A stretch of DNA of 64,000 nucleotides, taken from assembly GCA_026416815.1 (NCBI GenBank), contig JAOAEJ010000023.1, positions 124,001-188,000 of the forward strand. Reading direction: 5' to 3'. Position numbers and translations under genes: made by a program. Under the pieces are notes generated by a model that had not been told where the DNA came from, ran no database searches, and worked only from the letters and a program-made list of their open reading frames with translations. Shown piece by piece: positions 35,820-44,056 of this stretch. Numbering within the stretch: the first letter of the stretch is position 1; every line of letters starts with the position of its first letter. The DNA comes from Clostridia bacterium. Its GTDB lineage: Bacteria; Bacillota; Clostridia; Acetivibrionales; DSM-2933.

Positions 35820-37478
35820 ATGAGAAGCGATATTGTTAAAAAAGGTATTGAGAGGGCACCACACAGGTCGCTGTTCAAGGCTATGGGATATACCGATGAG
35901 GAACTTCAAAGGCCTCTGATAGGAGTTGTAAACTCAAAAAGTGAGATTGTTCCAGGCCATATACATTTGGATAAAATCGCTGAAGCAGTTAAGGCCGGAA
36001 TACGTATGGCTGGAGGTACTCCCGTAGAATTCGGTGCTATAGGGGTTTGTGATGGTATTGCCATGGGGCACATGGGAATGAAATATTCTCTGGCAACAAG
36101 AGAGCTCATAGCCGACTCCTGTGAGGCAATGGGGAAAGCACATAGCTTTGATGGTATGGTATTTATACCAAACTGTGACAAGATTGTTCCAGGCATGCTT
36201 ATGGCGGCAGCAAGAATAGATGTCCCTGCTATAGTCATCAGCGGTGGGCCAATGCTTTCACTGAACCGCAATGGTAAGCAATTGGATTTAAATAGTGTAT
36301 TTGAAGCCGTAGGAGCTTATAAAGCAGGTAATATGACTGCTGAGGAAGTAGCAGATTTTGAAGATAATGCATGCCCCGGCTGCGGATCATGCTCAGGAAT
36401 GTTTACTGCAAACTCCATGAACTGCCTTACAGAGGTACTTGGATTGGGTCTACCGGGTAACGGTACAGTTCCGGCTGTATATGCAGAAAGAATACGTCTT
36501 GCAAAAAAAGCTGGAATGCAGATAATGGAGCTTGTTAAGAATGACATCAAACCTTCGGATATCCTTACTCCTAAAGCCTTTGAAAATGCACTTGCCATTG
36601 ATATGGCACTTGGCTGTTCTACAAACTCGGTACTACACCTGCCTGCTATTGCTAATGAAGTAGGCATTGAAATAAACCTAGATATAATAAACGAGATAAG
36701 CGGTAAGGTTCCAAACTTGTGTAAACTGGCTCCTGCAGGTCATCACCACATACAAGACCTGTATGCCGCAGGAGGCGTACAAGCTGTTATGAAGGAGCTC
36801 ACAAAGAAAAACCTCTTGCACCTGGATCTAATTACTGCGACGGGAAAAACTGTGGGTGAAAATATAGAAAATGCTAAAATTCTTGATAACAGTGTAATAA
36901 GGAGTGTAGAAGACCCCTATAGTCCTACAGGTGGAATTGCTGTACTCAAGGGTAATCTGGTGCCTGGAGGGGCGGTAGTAAAACGTTCCGCAGTAGCACC
37001 ACAAATGTTGGTGCACAAAGGTCCTGCGCGCGTGTTTGATTCAGAGGACGCTGCGATTGAGGCTATTTATAACGGCAAAATAGTAAAAGGTGATGTAATA
37101 TTAATACGCTACGAAGGTCCCAAAGGCGGACCCGGTATGAGAGAAATGCTTGGTCCTACTTCAGCAATAGCTGGTATGGGATTGGATAAGGATGTTGCTC
37201 TTATAACCGACGGACGTTTCTCAGGAGCTACCAGAGGAGCATCAATTGGACACGCTTCACCGGAAGCTATGGAAGGCGGTCCAGTTGCTGTAGTTAGAGA
37301 GGGAGATATAATCAGCATCGATATACCAAATGGGGAACTAAAAGTGGAAATTTCCGACGACGAGATAAAAATGAGGCTTGCAGAGTGGAAGGCTCCAGCT
37401 CCAAAGATAACAAACGGCTACCTTGGAAGATATGCCAGACTTGTATCTTCTGCAAGTACAGGCGCAGTTTTGAAATAA
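35820..37478 (+). CDS. ilvD: Dihydroxy-acid dehydratase
   Basis: 552 aa iron-sulfur dehydratase of isoleucine and valine synthesis. Cluster and active-site segments: [21 protein letters not shown] and [17 protein letters not shown] with the Cys ligands, then [15 protein letters not shown] near the C-terminus. The N-terminus [18 protein letters not shown] is standard. GGGGAG is upstream. It is followed 98 nt later by ilvB, separated by a hairpin. Confidence 0.97.
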   Translation: MRSDIVKKGIERAPHRSLFKAMGYTDEELQRPLIGVVNSKSEIVPGHIHLDKIAEAVKAGIRMAGGTPVEFGAIGVCDGIAMGHMGMKYSLATRELIADSCEAMGKAHSFDGMVFIPNCDKIVPGMLMAAARIDVPAIVISGGPMLSLNRNGKQLDLNSVFEAVGAYKAGNMTAEEVADFEDNACPGCGSCSGMFTANSMNCLTEVLGLGLPGNGTVPAVYAERIRLAKKAGMQIMELVKNDIKPSDILTPKAFENALAIDMALGCSTNSVLHLPAIANEVGIEINLDIINEISGKVPNLCKLAPAGHHHIQDLYAAGGVQAVMKELTKKNLLHLDLITATGKTVGENIENAKILDNSVIRSVEDPYSPTGGIAVLKGNLVPGGAVVKRSAVAPQMLVHKGPARVFDSEDAAIEAIYNGKIVKGDVILIRYEGPKGGPGMREMLGPTSAIAGMGLDKDVALITDGRFSGATRGASIGHASPEAMEGGPVAVVREGDIISIDIPNGELKVEISDDEIKMRLAEWKAPAPKITNGYLGRYARLVSSASTGAVLK

Positions 37479-37500
37479 AAGTAATAATGGACGGATAAAG

Positions 37501-37536
37501 GATAGGGCTCGGAATTCTCCATTACCGAGCCCTATC
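37501..37536 (+). terminator. Hairpin between ilvD and ilvB
   Basis: 12-bp perfect stem GATAGGGCTCGG/CCGAGCCCTATC, followed only by TTTG. It may be a partial terminator or a stabilising hairpin for ilvD mRNA. Confidence 0.6.
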
Positions 37537-37576
37537 TTTGACTCCGCGTTTAAAGATTAGGATGGAGGTAATAAGT

Positions 37577-39244
37577 ATGAAACTAACCGGCGCACAGATT
37601 TTAGTTGAATGTTTAAAAGAACAGGGTGTAGATACTATTTTTGGATTTCCCGGTGGCGCTGTTCTAAATATATATGATGCTCTCTATAAAGCCAGAAATG
37701 AGATAAAGCATGTCCTGACATCCCATGAACAGGGTGCTTCTCATGCTGCTGACGGATATGCCAGAGCAACAGGAAAAGTAGGGGTGTGTATTGCTACATC
37801 GGGCCCCGGTGCAACCAATCTGGTTACCGGAATCGCTACAGCGTACATGGACTCGGTACCAATGGTAGCTATCACCGGACAGGTTGCCACAACACTCCTT
37901 GGGAAGGACTCCTTCCAAGAGGTTGATATAACTGGTATAACTATGCCTATAACAAAGCATAATTATATTGTCAAGGATGTGACGAAGTTAGCTGATGTAA
38001 TCCGTGAAGCATTTTTAATAGCAATGGAAGGCAGACCGGGACCTGTACTCATAGACGTATGCAAAGATGTCACTGCAGCAGTAACGGAATTTGAGCATAG
38101 GAAGCCGGAAAAACCTCATAGCGCACCGCTTGGAATGAGTGAAGCAGAAATAGATGCTGCGGTTGAGATAATCAACAATGCCAAAAGGCCGATAATATTA
38201 TCCGGTGGAGGAGTATCAATATCAGGTGCAAACGAAGAACTCGTTATTTTTGCTGAAAAAGCCAAAATACCTGTTACAACTACCTTGATGGGCCTGGGCT
38301 CTTTCCCGGGAACCCATGAGCTTTTCACAGGGCTCGTAGGAATGCACGGAACAAAGACATCCAACCTTGCCGTATCGGAAAGCGATCTCTTTATTGCTAT
38401 CGGTGCAAGATTTAGTGACAGGGTAATAAGCAATGTAAAAAGATTTGCCCCTGAAGCAAAAATAATGCATATAGACATAGATCCTGCTGAAGTTGGTAAA
38501 AATATTACAGTACACTATCCATTGATAGGTAATGTTAAAAAGATTATAAAGCTGTTAAATACAAAAATTGATAAGAAGGAATACTCCGATTGGAACAAAA
38601 AAATAGACGAATGGAAGCGCCTGTATCCATTGAAATATCCTCAGGACGGCGTATTGAGACCGCATTATGTTATTGAAAGGTTATATGAGCTGACAAAAGG
38701 GCAGGCACTTATAACAACTGAGGTAGGGCAAAACCAGTTATGGGCAGCCCAATACTATAAATACTCAGCACCAAGGCAGTTTATCTCATCCGGCGGTCTG
38801 GGAACAATGGGATACGGTCTGGGAGCATGCATAGGAGCTCAGATGGGAAGACCGGACAAAAAAGTAATAAATGTAGCCGGGGACGGAAGCTTCAGAATGA
38901 ACTGTACAGAAATTGCCACTGCAGTAGAGTACAAGGTTCCGATAATAATAGCCCTACTTAACAACCACGTACTAGGTATGGTAAGACAATGGCAAGAACT
39001 CTTCTATGACGCGAGGTATTCATCCACCACCATAGACAGAGGAACAGACTTTGTAGCCATGGCTGAAGCCTTTGGGGCAATAGGAATAAACGTATCAAAA
39101 CCTGAAGAAGTAGACGCTGCCATACTAAAAGCACTAGAATCCACCGACAGACCTGTACTACTAAACTTCGAAATAGACCGCGACGACAAGGTATTCCCAA
39201 TAGTACCCCCAGGAGCGCCTATTAATGAACTAATTGAAGAGTAA
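37577..39244 (+). CDS. ilvB: Acetolactate synthase, catalytic subunit
   Basis: 555 aa thiamine-diphosphate enzyme forming acetolactate or acetohydroxybutyrate. The catalytic Glu lies in SHEQGASHAADGYARATG; the ThDP/Mg motif is GDGSFRMNCTE to NNHVLGMVRQW; FAD-binding elements lie between. The start is ATG 37577, with GGAGG at 37564-37568; the frame is open from 37538. The usual regulatory subunit gene ilvN is absent from this window, and ilvB is followed by a non-coding structured region and then rpmG. Confidence 0.95.
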   Translation: MKLTGAQILVECLKEQGVDTIFGFPGGAVLNIYDALYKARNEIKHVLTSHEQGASHAADGYARATGKVGVCIATSGPGATNLVTGIATAYMDSVPMVAITGQVATTLLGKDSFQEVDITGITMPITKHNYIVKDVTKLADVIREAFLIAMEGRPGPVLIDVCKDVTAAVTEFEHRKPEKPHSAPLGMSEAEIDAAVEIINNAKRPIILSGGGVSISGANEELVIFAEKAKIPVTTTLMGLGSFPGTHELFTGLVGMHGTKTSNLAVSESDLFIAIGARFSDRVISNVKRFAPEAKIMHIDIDPAEVGKNITVHYPLIGNVKKIIKLLNTKIDKKEYSDWNKKIDEWKRLYPLKYPQDGVLRPHYVIERLYELTKGQALITTEVGQNQLWAAQYYKYSAPRQFISSGGLGTMGYGLGACIGAQMGRPDKKVINVAGDGSFRMNCTEIATAVEYKVPIIIALLNNHVLGMVRQWQELFYDARYSSTTIDRGTDFVAMAEAFGAIGINVSKPEEVDAAILKALESTDRPVLLNFEIDRDDKVFPIVPPGAPINELIEE

Positions 39245-39341
39245 AATGATGATAATTTCATAGAATACTGAAAGAACACTAGAAACGCCAAAGTAACACG
39301 CAACATAAAAATGACTACAAAGCCACCGGTTATTCAAGGGA

Positions 39342-39364
39342 AAAACGCATAGGACGTGCGTTTT
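39342..39364 (+). terminator. Intrinsic terminator after ilvB
   Basis: AAAACGCA/TGCGTTTT stem with a 7-nt loop; it leads directly into the GC-rich structure. Confidence 0.6.
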
Positions 39365-39495
39365 AGGCTTCATAGGGCAGGAGGCCCTTTGAAGCCGGTC
39401 CTCCTTAAACAGCGAGTGGAGGGGAGCGTCCGAGAGGGGAACCCAGCAAGATGGGTTCCCCTCTCGGAAACTGCTTTAGACGACTCCAAAGACTC
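39342..39495 (+). other. GC-rich structured element, unclassified
   Basis: After AAAACGCA/TGCGTTTT comes an extended hairpin GGCTTCA-AGGGC/GCCCT-TGAAGCC (39366-39396). Its loop region AGGAGG (39379-39384) is complementary to CCTCCT at 39400-39405, allowing a pseudoknot. A 14-bp stem CGAGAGGGGAACCC(A)/(T)GGGTTCCCCTCTCG follows, flanked by GGAG-CGTC and GACG-CTCC segments that can pair. The GC content is far above its surroundings. The plus-strand reading frame across it (39356-39553) has no ribosome-binding site. It might be a mobile element remnant or a structured RNA; I recognise no family. Confidence 0.65.
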
Positions 39496-39582
39496 TATAT
39501 ACATTTACTCGCTAGTGTCTTTTAGGCATAAACCAAGCAAAGTAATAATATAATGACCATTTAACTACTTTGGGAAAATGCC

Positions 39583-39611
39583 TTGACTTTTAGTAATTTC
39601 TATGTTAAATT
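39583..39611 (+). promoter_or_regulatory. Sigma-A-type promoter of the rpmG-secE-nusG unit
   Basis: TTGACT (39583-39588), 17-nt spacer, TAAATT (39606-39611), ~80 nt before rpmG. Confidence 0.7.
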
Positions 39612-39693
39612 ATTTATTGCTCGTTGTGTAAGTTTTTTTTTTATGCCCAAAACATTAATTTAAATATATATACTACGGGCTGGAGGTGTTAAA

Positions 39694-39843
39694 ATGAGAA
39701 TTAAAATTATTATGGCTTGCACTGATTGTAAACAGAGAAATTACAGCACAATGAAAAACAAAAAGAACGATCCTGATAGGATTGAAGCAAGAAAATACTG
39801 CAAATTCTGCCACAAGCATACTACTCACAAAGAAACAAAATAA
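39694..39843 (+). CDS. rpmG: 50S ribosomal protein L33
   Basis: 49 aa, starting [12 protein letters not shown]. Four Cys (C9, C12, C36, C39) form the zinc-ribbon pair, so this is the Zn-containing C+ form. GGAGGTG lies 6 nt upstream. Place and order (rpmG-secE-nusG) are standard in Firmicutes. Confidence 0.95.
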   Translation: MRIKIIMACTDCKQRNYSTMKNKKNDPDRIEARKYCKFCHKHTTHKETK

Positions 39844-39936
39844 TCTTTTGAGTATAGTAGCGCAAGTATTTACTTAAGGTATTAACGCAGTAAAAAACTA
39901 TGAGCTTTAAATTTATGAAAAACGGGGTGTAAGAAC

Positions 39937-40161
39937 ATGGCTGATGACGTAAAAGTTTCAAAATTCAGCAGCTTCGGAAAAAACGCAGTTAAGTTTTTTA
40001 AGGATGTAAGAAGTGAACTGAAAAAAGTTATATGGCCGAACAGAGCCCAATTAACCAACAATACCGCAACTGTATTGCTGTCATGCATTATAGTAGGCGC
40101 TATTATCTGGTCATTTGATATAGGATTGGAAAAGTTGGTTAAACTATTTTTGATAAAGTAA
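39937..40161 (+). CDS. secE: Preprotein translocase subunit SecE
   Basis: 74 aa single-span SecE: an amphipathic region VKFFKDVRSELKKVIWPNR (~26-44), then one membrane helix (~48-66). It is part of the SecYEG channel. A short hydrophilic head precedes the conserved part. Normal size for Gram-positives. Confidence 0.95.
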   Translation: MADDVKVSKFSSFGKNAVKFFKDVRSELKKVIWPNRAQLTNNTATVLLSCIIVGAIIWSFDIGLEKLVKLFLIK

Positions 40162-40173
40162 GCGAAGGAGGAC

Positions 40174-40206
40174 ATGAAGCTCAACGCTTCTTGGTACTAT
40201 GTCTGA
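40174..40206 (+). CDS. Possible 10-codon leader peptide overlapping the nusG start
   Basis: ATG 40174 opens the frame MKLNASWYYV and stops at TGA 40204-40206, eight nt inside nusG. AAGGAGG (40165-40171) is only 2 nt away, closer than usual. Whether it is translated is uncertain; the alternative is that the GAAGC/GCTTC hairpin (40176-40190) brings the same AAGGAGG near the nusG start. Confidence 0.3.
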   Translation: MKLNASWYYV

Positions 40207-40717
40207 AGATGCAAAATGGTATGTAGTTCATACCTACTCAGGGTATGAAAACAAGGTTAAGGCAAACCTTGAAAAGATTGTTGAAAATAGAAGCATGCAG
40301 GATTATATCCTTGATATCGTTGTTCCTATGGAAGAACAGATAGAGATTAAGGACGGTAAGAAAAAAGCTACCTTAAGAAAGGTATTTCCTGGTTATGTTT
40401 TAGTTAAAATGATCATGTCCGATGAATCGTGGTATATTGTCAGAAACACCAGAGGTGTAACCGGATTTGTTGGTCCAGGATCAAAACCGGTACCGTTAAC
40501 CGATGAAGAGGTTAAGGCTATGGGTGTTGAGGAATTTGCGCCTACAATAGACTATGAAGTAGGTGACAATGTAAGAGTAGTGTCTGGTCCTCTTGAAAAC
40601 TTTATCGGTATAGTAGAAGAGATTAACATGGAGAAAAAGAAGGTACGTGTATCTGTTTCCATGTTCGGTCGAGAAACCCCTGTTGAATTGGAACTTGTTC
40701 AAATTCAAAGAATTTAG
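40199..40717 (+). CDS. nusG: Transcription elongation/termination factor NusG
   Basis: 172 aa. The NGN domain (~1-110) starts MSEDAKWYVVHTYSGYENKV, and the C-terminal KOW domain (~118-170) has GDNVRVVSGPLENFIGIVEE. It binds RNA polymerase and couples to Rho or to ribosomal protein S10. No Shine-Dalgarno sequence lies at normal distance from the ATG; the nearest, AAGGAGG, is 27 nt upstream with a small hairpin in between. Confidence 0.96.
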   Translation: MSEDAKWYVVHTYSGYENKVKANLEKIVENRSMQDYILDIVVPMEEQIEIKDGKKKATLRKVFPGYVLVKMIMSDESWYIVRNTRGVTGFVGPGSKPVPLTDEEVKAMGVEEFAPTIDYEVGDNVRVVSGPLENFIGIVEEINMEKKKVRVSVSMFGRETPVELELVQIQRI

Positions 40718-40835
40718 TACAACTAAACGGGTCGTGCATACAATTAGAAGCGTCCGTACTTAACATTGGAAATATAATAAATAACATAAATGCATTATTA
40801 TATTTTAAACAAAAATAAGTCAATCGAAAGTTATG

Positions 40836-40878
40836 GAAATCCTCGGAAGTAAATACGAATATAATTCGCCGTGGTTTC
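40836..40878 (+). promoter_or_regulatory. Possible ribosomal protein L1 leader hairpin before rplK
   Basis: GAAATC/GGTTTC and CGG/CCG stems with a small internal loop and a CGAA/TTCG cap lie just before the rplK ribosome-binding site. In many bacteria L1 represses rplKA by binding such a leader; the match here is by position and general shape only. Confidence 0.4.
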
Positions 40879-40907
40879 TATAAGTAAATTTGGGAGGTGG
40901 ATTTCTT

Positions 40908-41333
40908 ATGGCAAAGAAAATTACTGGCTACGTAAAACTTCAAATTCCTGCGGGGAAGGCAACTCCGGCTCCACCGGTTGGACCAGCTTTAGGACAACAT
41001 GGCGTTAACATAATGGGATTTTGCAAGGAGTTCAATGAAAGGACTGCAAAAGAAGTAGGATTAATAATTCCTGTTGTTATAACAGTATACGCAGATAGAT
41101 CCTTCTCATTCATTACTAAGACTCCTCCAGCTTCAGTATTATTAAAGAAAGCTTGCAAAATTGAAAGCGGTTCAGGTAAGCCAAACAAAGAAAAGGTTGC
41201 TAGAATCTCAAGAGCTGAGGTAAGAAAAATAGCTGAATTGAAGATGCCCGACTTAAATGCGGCAAGCATTGAATCAGCTGAAAGTATGATAGCTGGAACT
41301 GCAAGAAGTATGGGTATAGTTGTAGAAGATTAA
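40908..41333 (+). CDS. rplK: 50S ribosomal protein L11
   Basis: 141 aa. The N-terminal domain carries the proline-rich [17 protein letters not shown]; the C-terminal RNA-binding domain ends MGIVVED. The start is ATG 40908 (MAKKITGY), with GGGAGGTGG at 40892; the frame is open six codons further. L11 forms the GTPase-associated centre and is the thiostrepton target. Confidence 0.97.
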   Translation: MAKKITGYVKLQIPAGKATPAPPVGPALGQHGVNIMGFCKEFNERTAKEVGLIIPVVITVYADRSFSFITKTPPASVLLKKACKIESGSGKPNKEKVARISRAEVRKIAELKMPDLNAASIESAESMIAGTARSMGIVVED

Positions 41334-41395
41334 GACCCATATATGTGGGAGGAACTTAGTTTCCGAAAATAATACCACGAAGGAGAGGGAAGAAT

Positions 41396-42091
41396 ATGAA
41401 AAGAGGAAAGAAGTATACAGAAAGCGTTAAGCTTGTTGATAAAACAAAGTTATATGAGCCTACAGAGGCTTTAGATTTAACTCAAAAAACTGCAAAAGCT
41501 AAGTTTGATGAAACAGTTGAAGCTCACATCAAGCTTGGAGTTGACTCAAGACACGCTGACCAACAGGTAAGGGGTGCCGTTGTTCTTCCTCACGGTACAG
41601 GTAAAAAGGTAAGAGTACTTGTTTTTGCTAAAGGCGACAAAGCAAAAGAAGCTGAACAAGCAGGAGCAGAATTTGTTGGTGCAGAAGACTTAGTTGCAAA
41701 AATTCAGAACGATAACTGGTTCGAATTTGACGTAGTTGTTGCTACTCCTGATATGATGGGTGTAGTTGGTAGATTGGGTAAAGTATTAGGTCCAAAAGGT
41801 TTAATGCCTAACCCTAAAGCAGGAACAGTTACAATGGATGTTGCCAAAGCTATAGCTGACATCAAGGCAGGTAAAATTGAGTATAGGCTGGATAAAACAA
41901 ACATCATCCACTGTCCGATTGGAAAGGTTTCCTTCGGAACAGAGAAGCTCCTCGATAACTTCCACACCTTGTTGGATGCTGTTGTAAAGGCTAAACCTGC
42001 AGCTGCAAAGGGACAATACCTCAAGAGTGTAGTTGTTACATCAACTATGGGACCTGGAATAAAAATTAATCCGGTCAAAGTAGCAGAATAG
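41396..42091 (+). CDS. rplA: 50S ribosomal protein L1
   Basis: 231 aa. The L1 signature [13 protein letters not shown] and the [16 protein letters not shown]-terminal segment are present. It binds 23S rRNA at the stalk next to the E site and probably autoregulates rplKA. AAGGAGAGGG precedes the ATG; 62 nt after rplK. Confidence 0.97.
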   Translation: MKRGKKYTESVKLVDKTKLYEPTEALDLTQKTAKAKFDETVEAHIKLGVDSRHADQQVRGAVVLPHGTGKKVRVLVFAKGDKAKEAEQAGAEFVGAEDLVAKIQNDNWFEFDVVVATPDMMGVVGRLGKVLGPKGLMPNPKAGTVTMDVAKAIADIKAGKIEYRLDKTNIIHCPIGKVSFGTEKLLDNFHTLLDAVVKAKPAAAKGQYLKSVVVTSTMGPGIKINPVKVAE

Positions 42092-42204
42092 TCTTTACAA
42101 AAACAAAAAAGTATTGTAGTATATATTACGGCTGAAGTAATAAAGCTACTAACTGCGAACTTAAACTTGTAAGCAGTTCGATAAATTTATAAAATTAAAT
42201 ATTC

Positions 42205-42315
42205 ATTGCCATAGACAGTAGGTATCATTCAGTGTAAATCCTACCGAGGTGAGAACAGTTAAATGATAATAATTGTACCCCTCTATGTCTATGCATATGA
42301 GGGGTTTTAATTTTG
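42205..42315 (+). promoter_or_regulatory. Ribosomal protein L10 leader with attenuator
   Basis: The characteristic block CATAGACAGTAGGTATC, then CCTACCGAGGTGAGAAC lies before rplJ, as in L10(L12)4-binding leaders of Firmicutes. A terminator-like stem CCCCTC/GAGGGG with TTTTAATTTT follows at 42277-42315. Binding of the L10-L12 complex would favour termination and reduce rplJL expression. Confidence 0.85.
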
Positions 42316-42415
42316 TGGTTTCAAAGCCGTAGGGTATAACTTAACTATATCTTAATTCTAGATATTAAAGTTTTATATAGACCCTTACTATAATCTTTTA
42401 AAGGAGGTGTGTAGT

Positions 42416-42949
42416 TTGCCAAGTAATAAGGTTCTAGAACAGAAGAAGGAAGTTGTAAGAGAATTAACCGAAAAGGTAAAAGCAGCTAAGGCTATAGTAC
42501 TTGCTGATTATAGAGGTTTGACTGTTGAACAGGATACCGAACTGAGAAATGCTCTCAGAAAAGCAGGTGTTGAATATAGGGTTGTAAAAAATACCTTAAC
42601 CAGATTCGCTATGAAAGAAAACGGTCTGGTTGATATTGATGGATACTTAAGCGGTCCTACTTCTATAGCAATGAGTGACGTTGATCCGGTAGCTCCTGCA
42701 AAAGTAATGGCTGAATTCGCTAAGAAATATGAAAAGCTTGAGCTAAAAGCAGGTACTGTTGAGGGCAAAGTAATAGGCGCTGATGGTGTTAAGGCACTTG
42801 CTGATCTCCCATCAAGAGAAGTTCTTATTGCAAAAGTTCTCGGAGGATTCAATGCTCCGATATCTGGCTTCGTAAACGTGCTGAATGGCAATATAAGAGG
42901 TCTGGTAGTAGCATTAAATGCAATTGCAGAAAAAAAGGGCAATGCATAA
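42416..42949 (+). CDS. rplJ: 50S ribosomal protein L10
   Basis: 177 aa, starting MPSNKVLEQKKEVV. The start is TTG 42416: AAGGAGGTG at 42401-42409 is at correct distance from it, while the in-frame GTG 42407 is part of that same site. The RNA-binding domain has ADYRGLTVEQ and KNTLTRFA; the C-terminal helix binds L12 dimers. The perfect AAAGGAGGT site could also be a target of the anti-SD-like sRNAs. Confidence 0.95.
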   Translation: MPSNKVLEQKKEVVRELTEKVKAAKAIVLADYRGLTVEQDTELRNALRKAGVEYRVVKNTLTRFAMKENGLVDIDGYLSGPTSIAMSDVDPVAPAKVMAEFAKKYEKLELKAGTVEGKVIGADGVKALADLPSREVLIAKVLGGFNAPISGFVNVLNGNIRGLVVALNAIAEKKGNA

Positions 42950-43033
42950 ATTTAGTAGGCTAATATAGCTGAAGTACTAATAAAAAAGTTTCAAAATAAA
43001 AAATATTTATAATATTACGGAGGTATTATTAAG

Positions 43034-43390
43034 ATGGCTAGCGATAAAGTTGTAAAATTGATTGAAGATGTTAAAGCATTAACAGTATTGGATTTAGCAG
43101 AATTAGTAAAAGCATTAGAAGAAGAATTCGGAGTATCAGCAGCAGCTCCAGTAGCAGCAGCAGCTCCTGTTGAAGAAAAAACTGAATTCAACGTAATCCT
43201 CAAAGACGTTGGAGCAGACAAAATCAAAGTTATCAAAGTTGTTAGAGAAGTTACAGGTCTCGGCTTAAAAGAAGCTAAAGACTTAGTTGACGGAGCTCCA
43301 AAGACTTTGAAAGAAAACGTATCAAAAGACGAAGCTGCTTCTATGGAAGCAAAATTCAAAGAAGTTGGCGCAACTGTAGAAATCAAATAA
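43034..43390 (+). CDS. rplL: 50S ribosomal protein L7/L12
   Basis: 118 aa stalk protein: N-terminal dimerisation domain, Ala/Pro-rich hinge ([14 protein letters not shown]), and C-terminal factor-binding domain with [21 protein letters not shown] strong terminator follows, so rpoBC has its own promoter. Confidence 0.97.
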   Translation: MASDKVVKLIEDVKALTVLDLAELVKALEEEFGVSAAAPVAAAAPVEEKTEFNVILKDVGADKIKVIKVVREVTGLGLKEAKDLVDGAPKTLKENVSKDEAASMEAKFKEVGATVEIK

Positions 43391-43404
43391 TTAATTTCAT
43401 AAGA

Positions 43405-43440
43405 ATAAAGAGGTTTACAACTGTAAGCCTCTTTATTTTT
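43405..43440 (+). terminator. Intrinsic terminator after rplL
   Basis: ATAAAGAGGTTTAC/GTAAGCCTCTTTAT stem with one G-T pair, followed by T residues. Confidence 0.85.
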
Positions 43441-43478
43441 ATTATAAAAAATAAATATTAAATTACCTCGTTAAAATG

Positions 43479-43507
43479 TTGACAAGTTGCTTGGGGTATG
43501 TTAAAAT
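43479..43507 (+). promoter_or_regulatory. Sigma-A-type promoter of rpoBC
   Basis: TTGACA (43479-43484), 17-nt spacer, TAAAAT (43502-43507). This is one of the best promoter matches in the window and implies a ~540-nt untranslated leader. Confidence 0.8.
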
Positions 43508-43863
43508 TATAAACTGCGTTATAATTCAGATGTGAAATGGTAGAAATTTCTTTTGAAAAATATTTGTTACAAATAGATTATAACATAGGGGAATAAATAA
43601 GACAATAATTGTTAATAATATTTTAATGGCTGAGGATACATAGGACAAATTTAGTATATGTATTTAAGTAAAATTTATACTAGTGTCTGCCTTTTACGAT
43701 ATGTTTGGGGTGTTACGATAGTCTAAAAGAAGAAGTACCCTTTAATAAAAACTGATTGTGTAACGTTAAGGTTACAACATCTATAAAGTGAATTTTTGTA
43801 ATATGAGTAAATGTAAACTGCTATTTTAAAAAACCAGACAATGATACCTACAGGGTCTTTACC

Positions 43864-43917
43864 ATACCTTGAATACTGTGTACTTCCCTTTTCATAACGG
43901 GCAAGGGAAAAAGGTAT
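43864..43917 (+). promoter_or_regulatory. Nested stem-loop in the rpoBC leader
   Basis: ATACCTT pairs with AAGGTAT outside and TTCCCTT with AAGGGAA inside, about 140 nt before rpoB. There is no T tract. The rest of the 43508-44056 leader holds a TGTAAC/GTTACA palindrome and no open frame I would call. Confidence 0.5.
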
Positions 43918-44056
43918 ATTCCAATAACGGCTAAGCTTTTATAATTGGGATACTGTACAGATAAAGGCCTTGAATATATAAATTACAAAACGGTCTACTC
44001 CATATAAACAGACTTGTATTTTCAAGATAAAGTCATAATTTATGAGGTGATATTTA

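Noticed and set aside
39356..39553. 65-codon plus-strand frame after ilvB
   Set aside because: It lies in the GC-rich hairpin region; no ribosome-binding site, and its composition follows the repeats.
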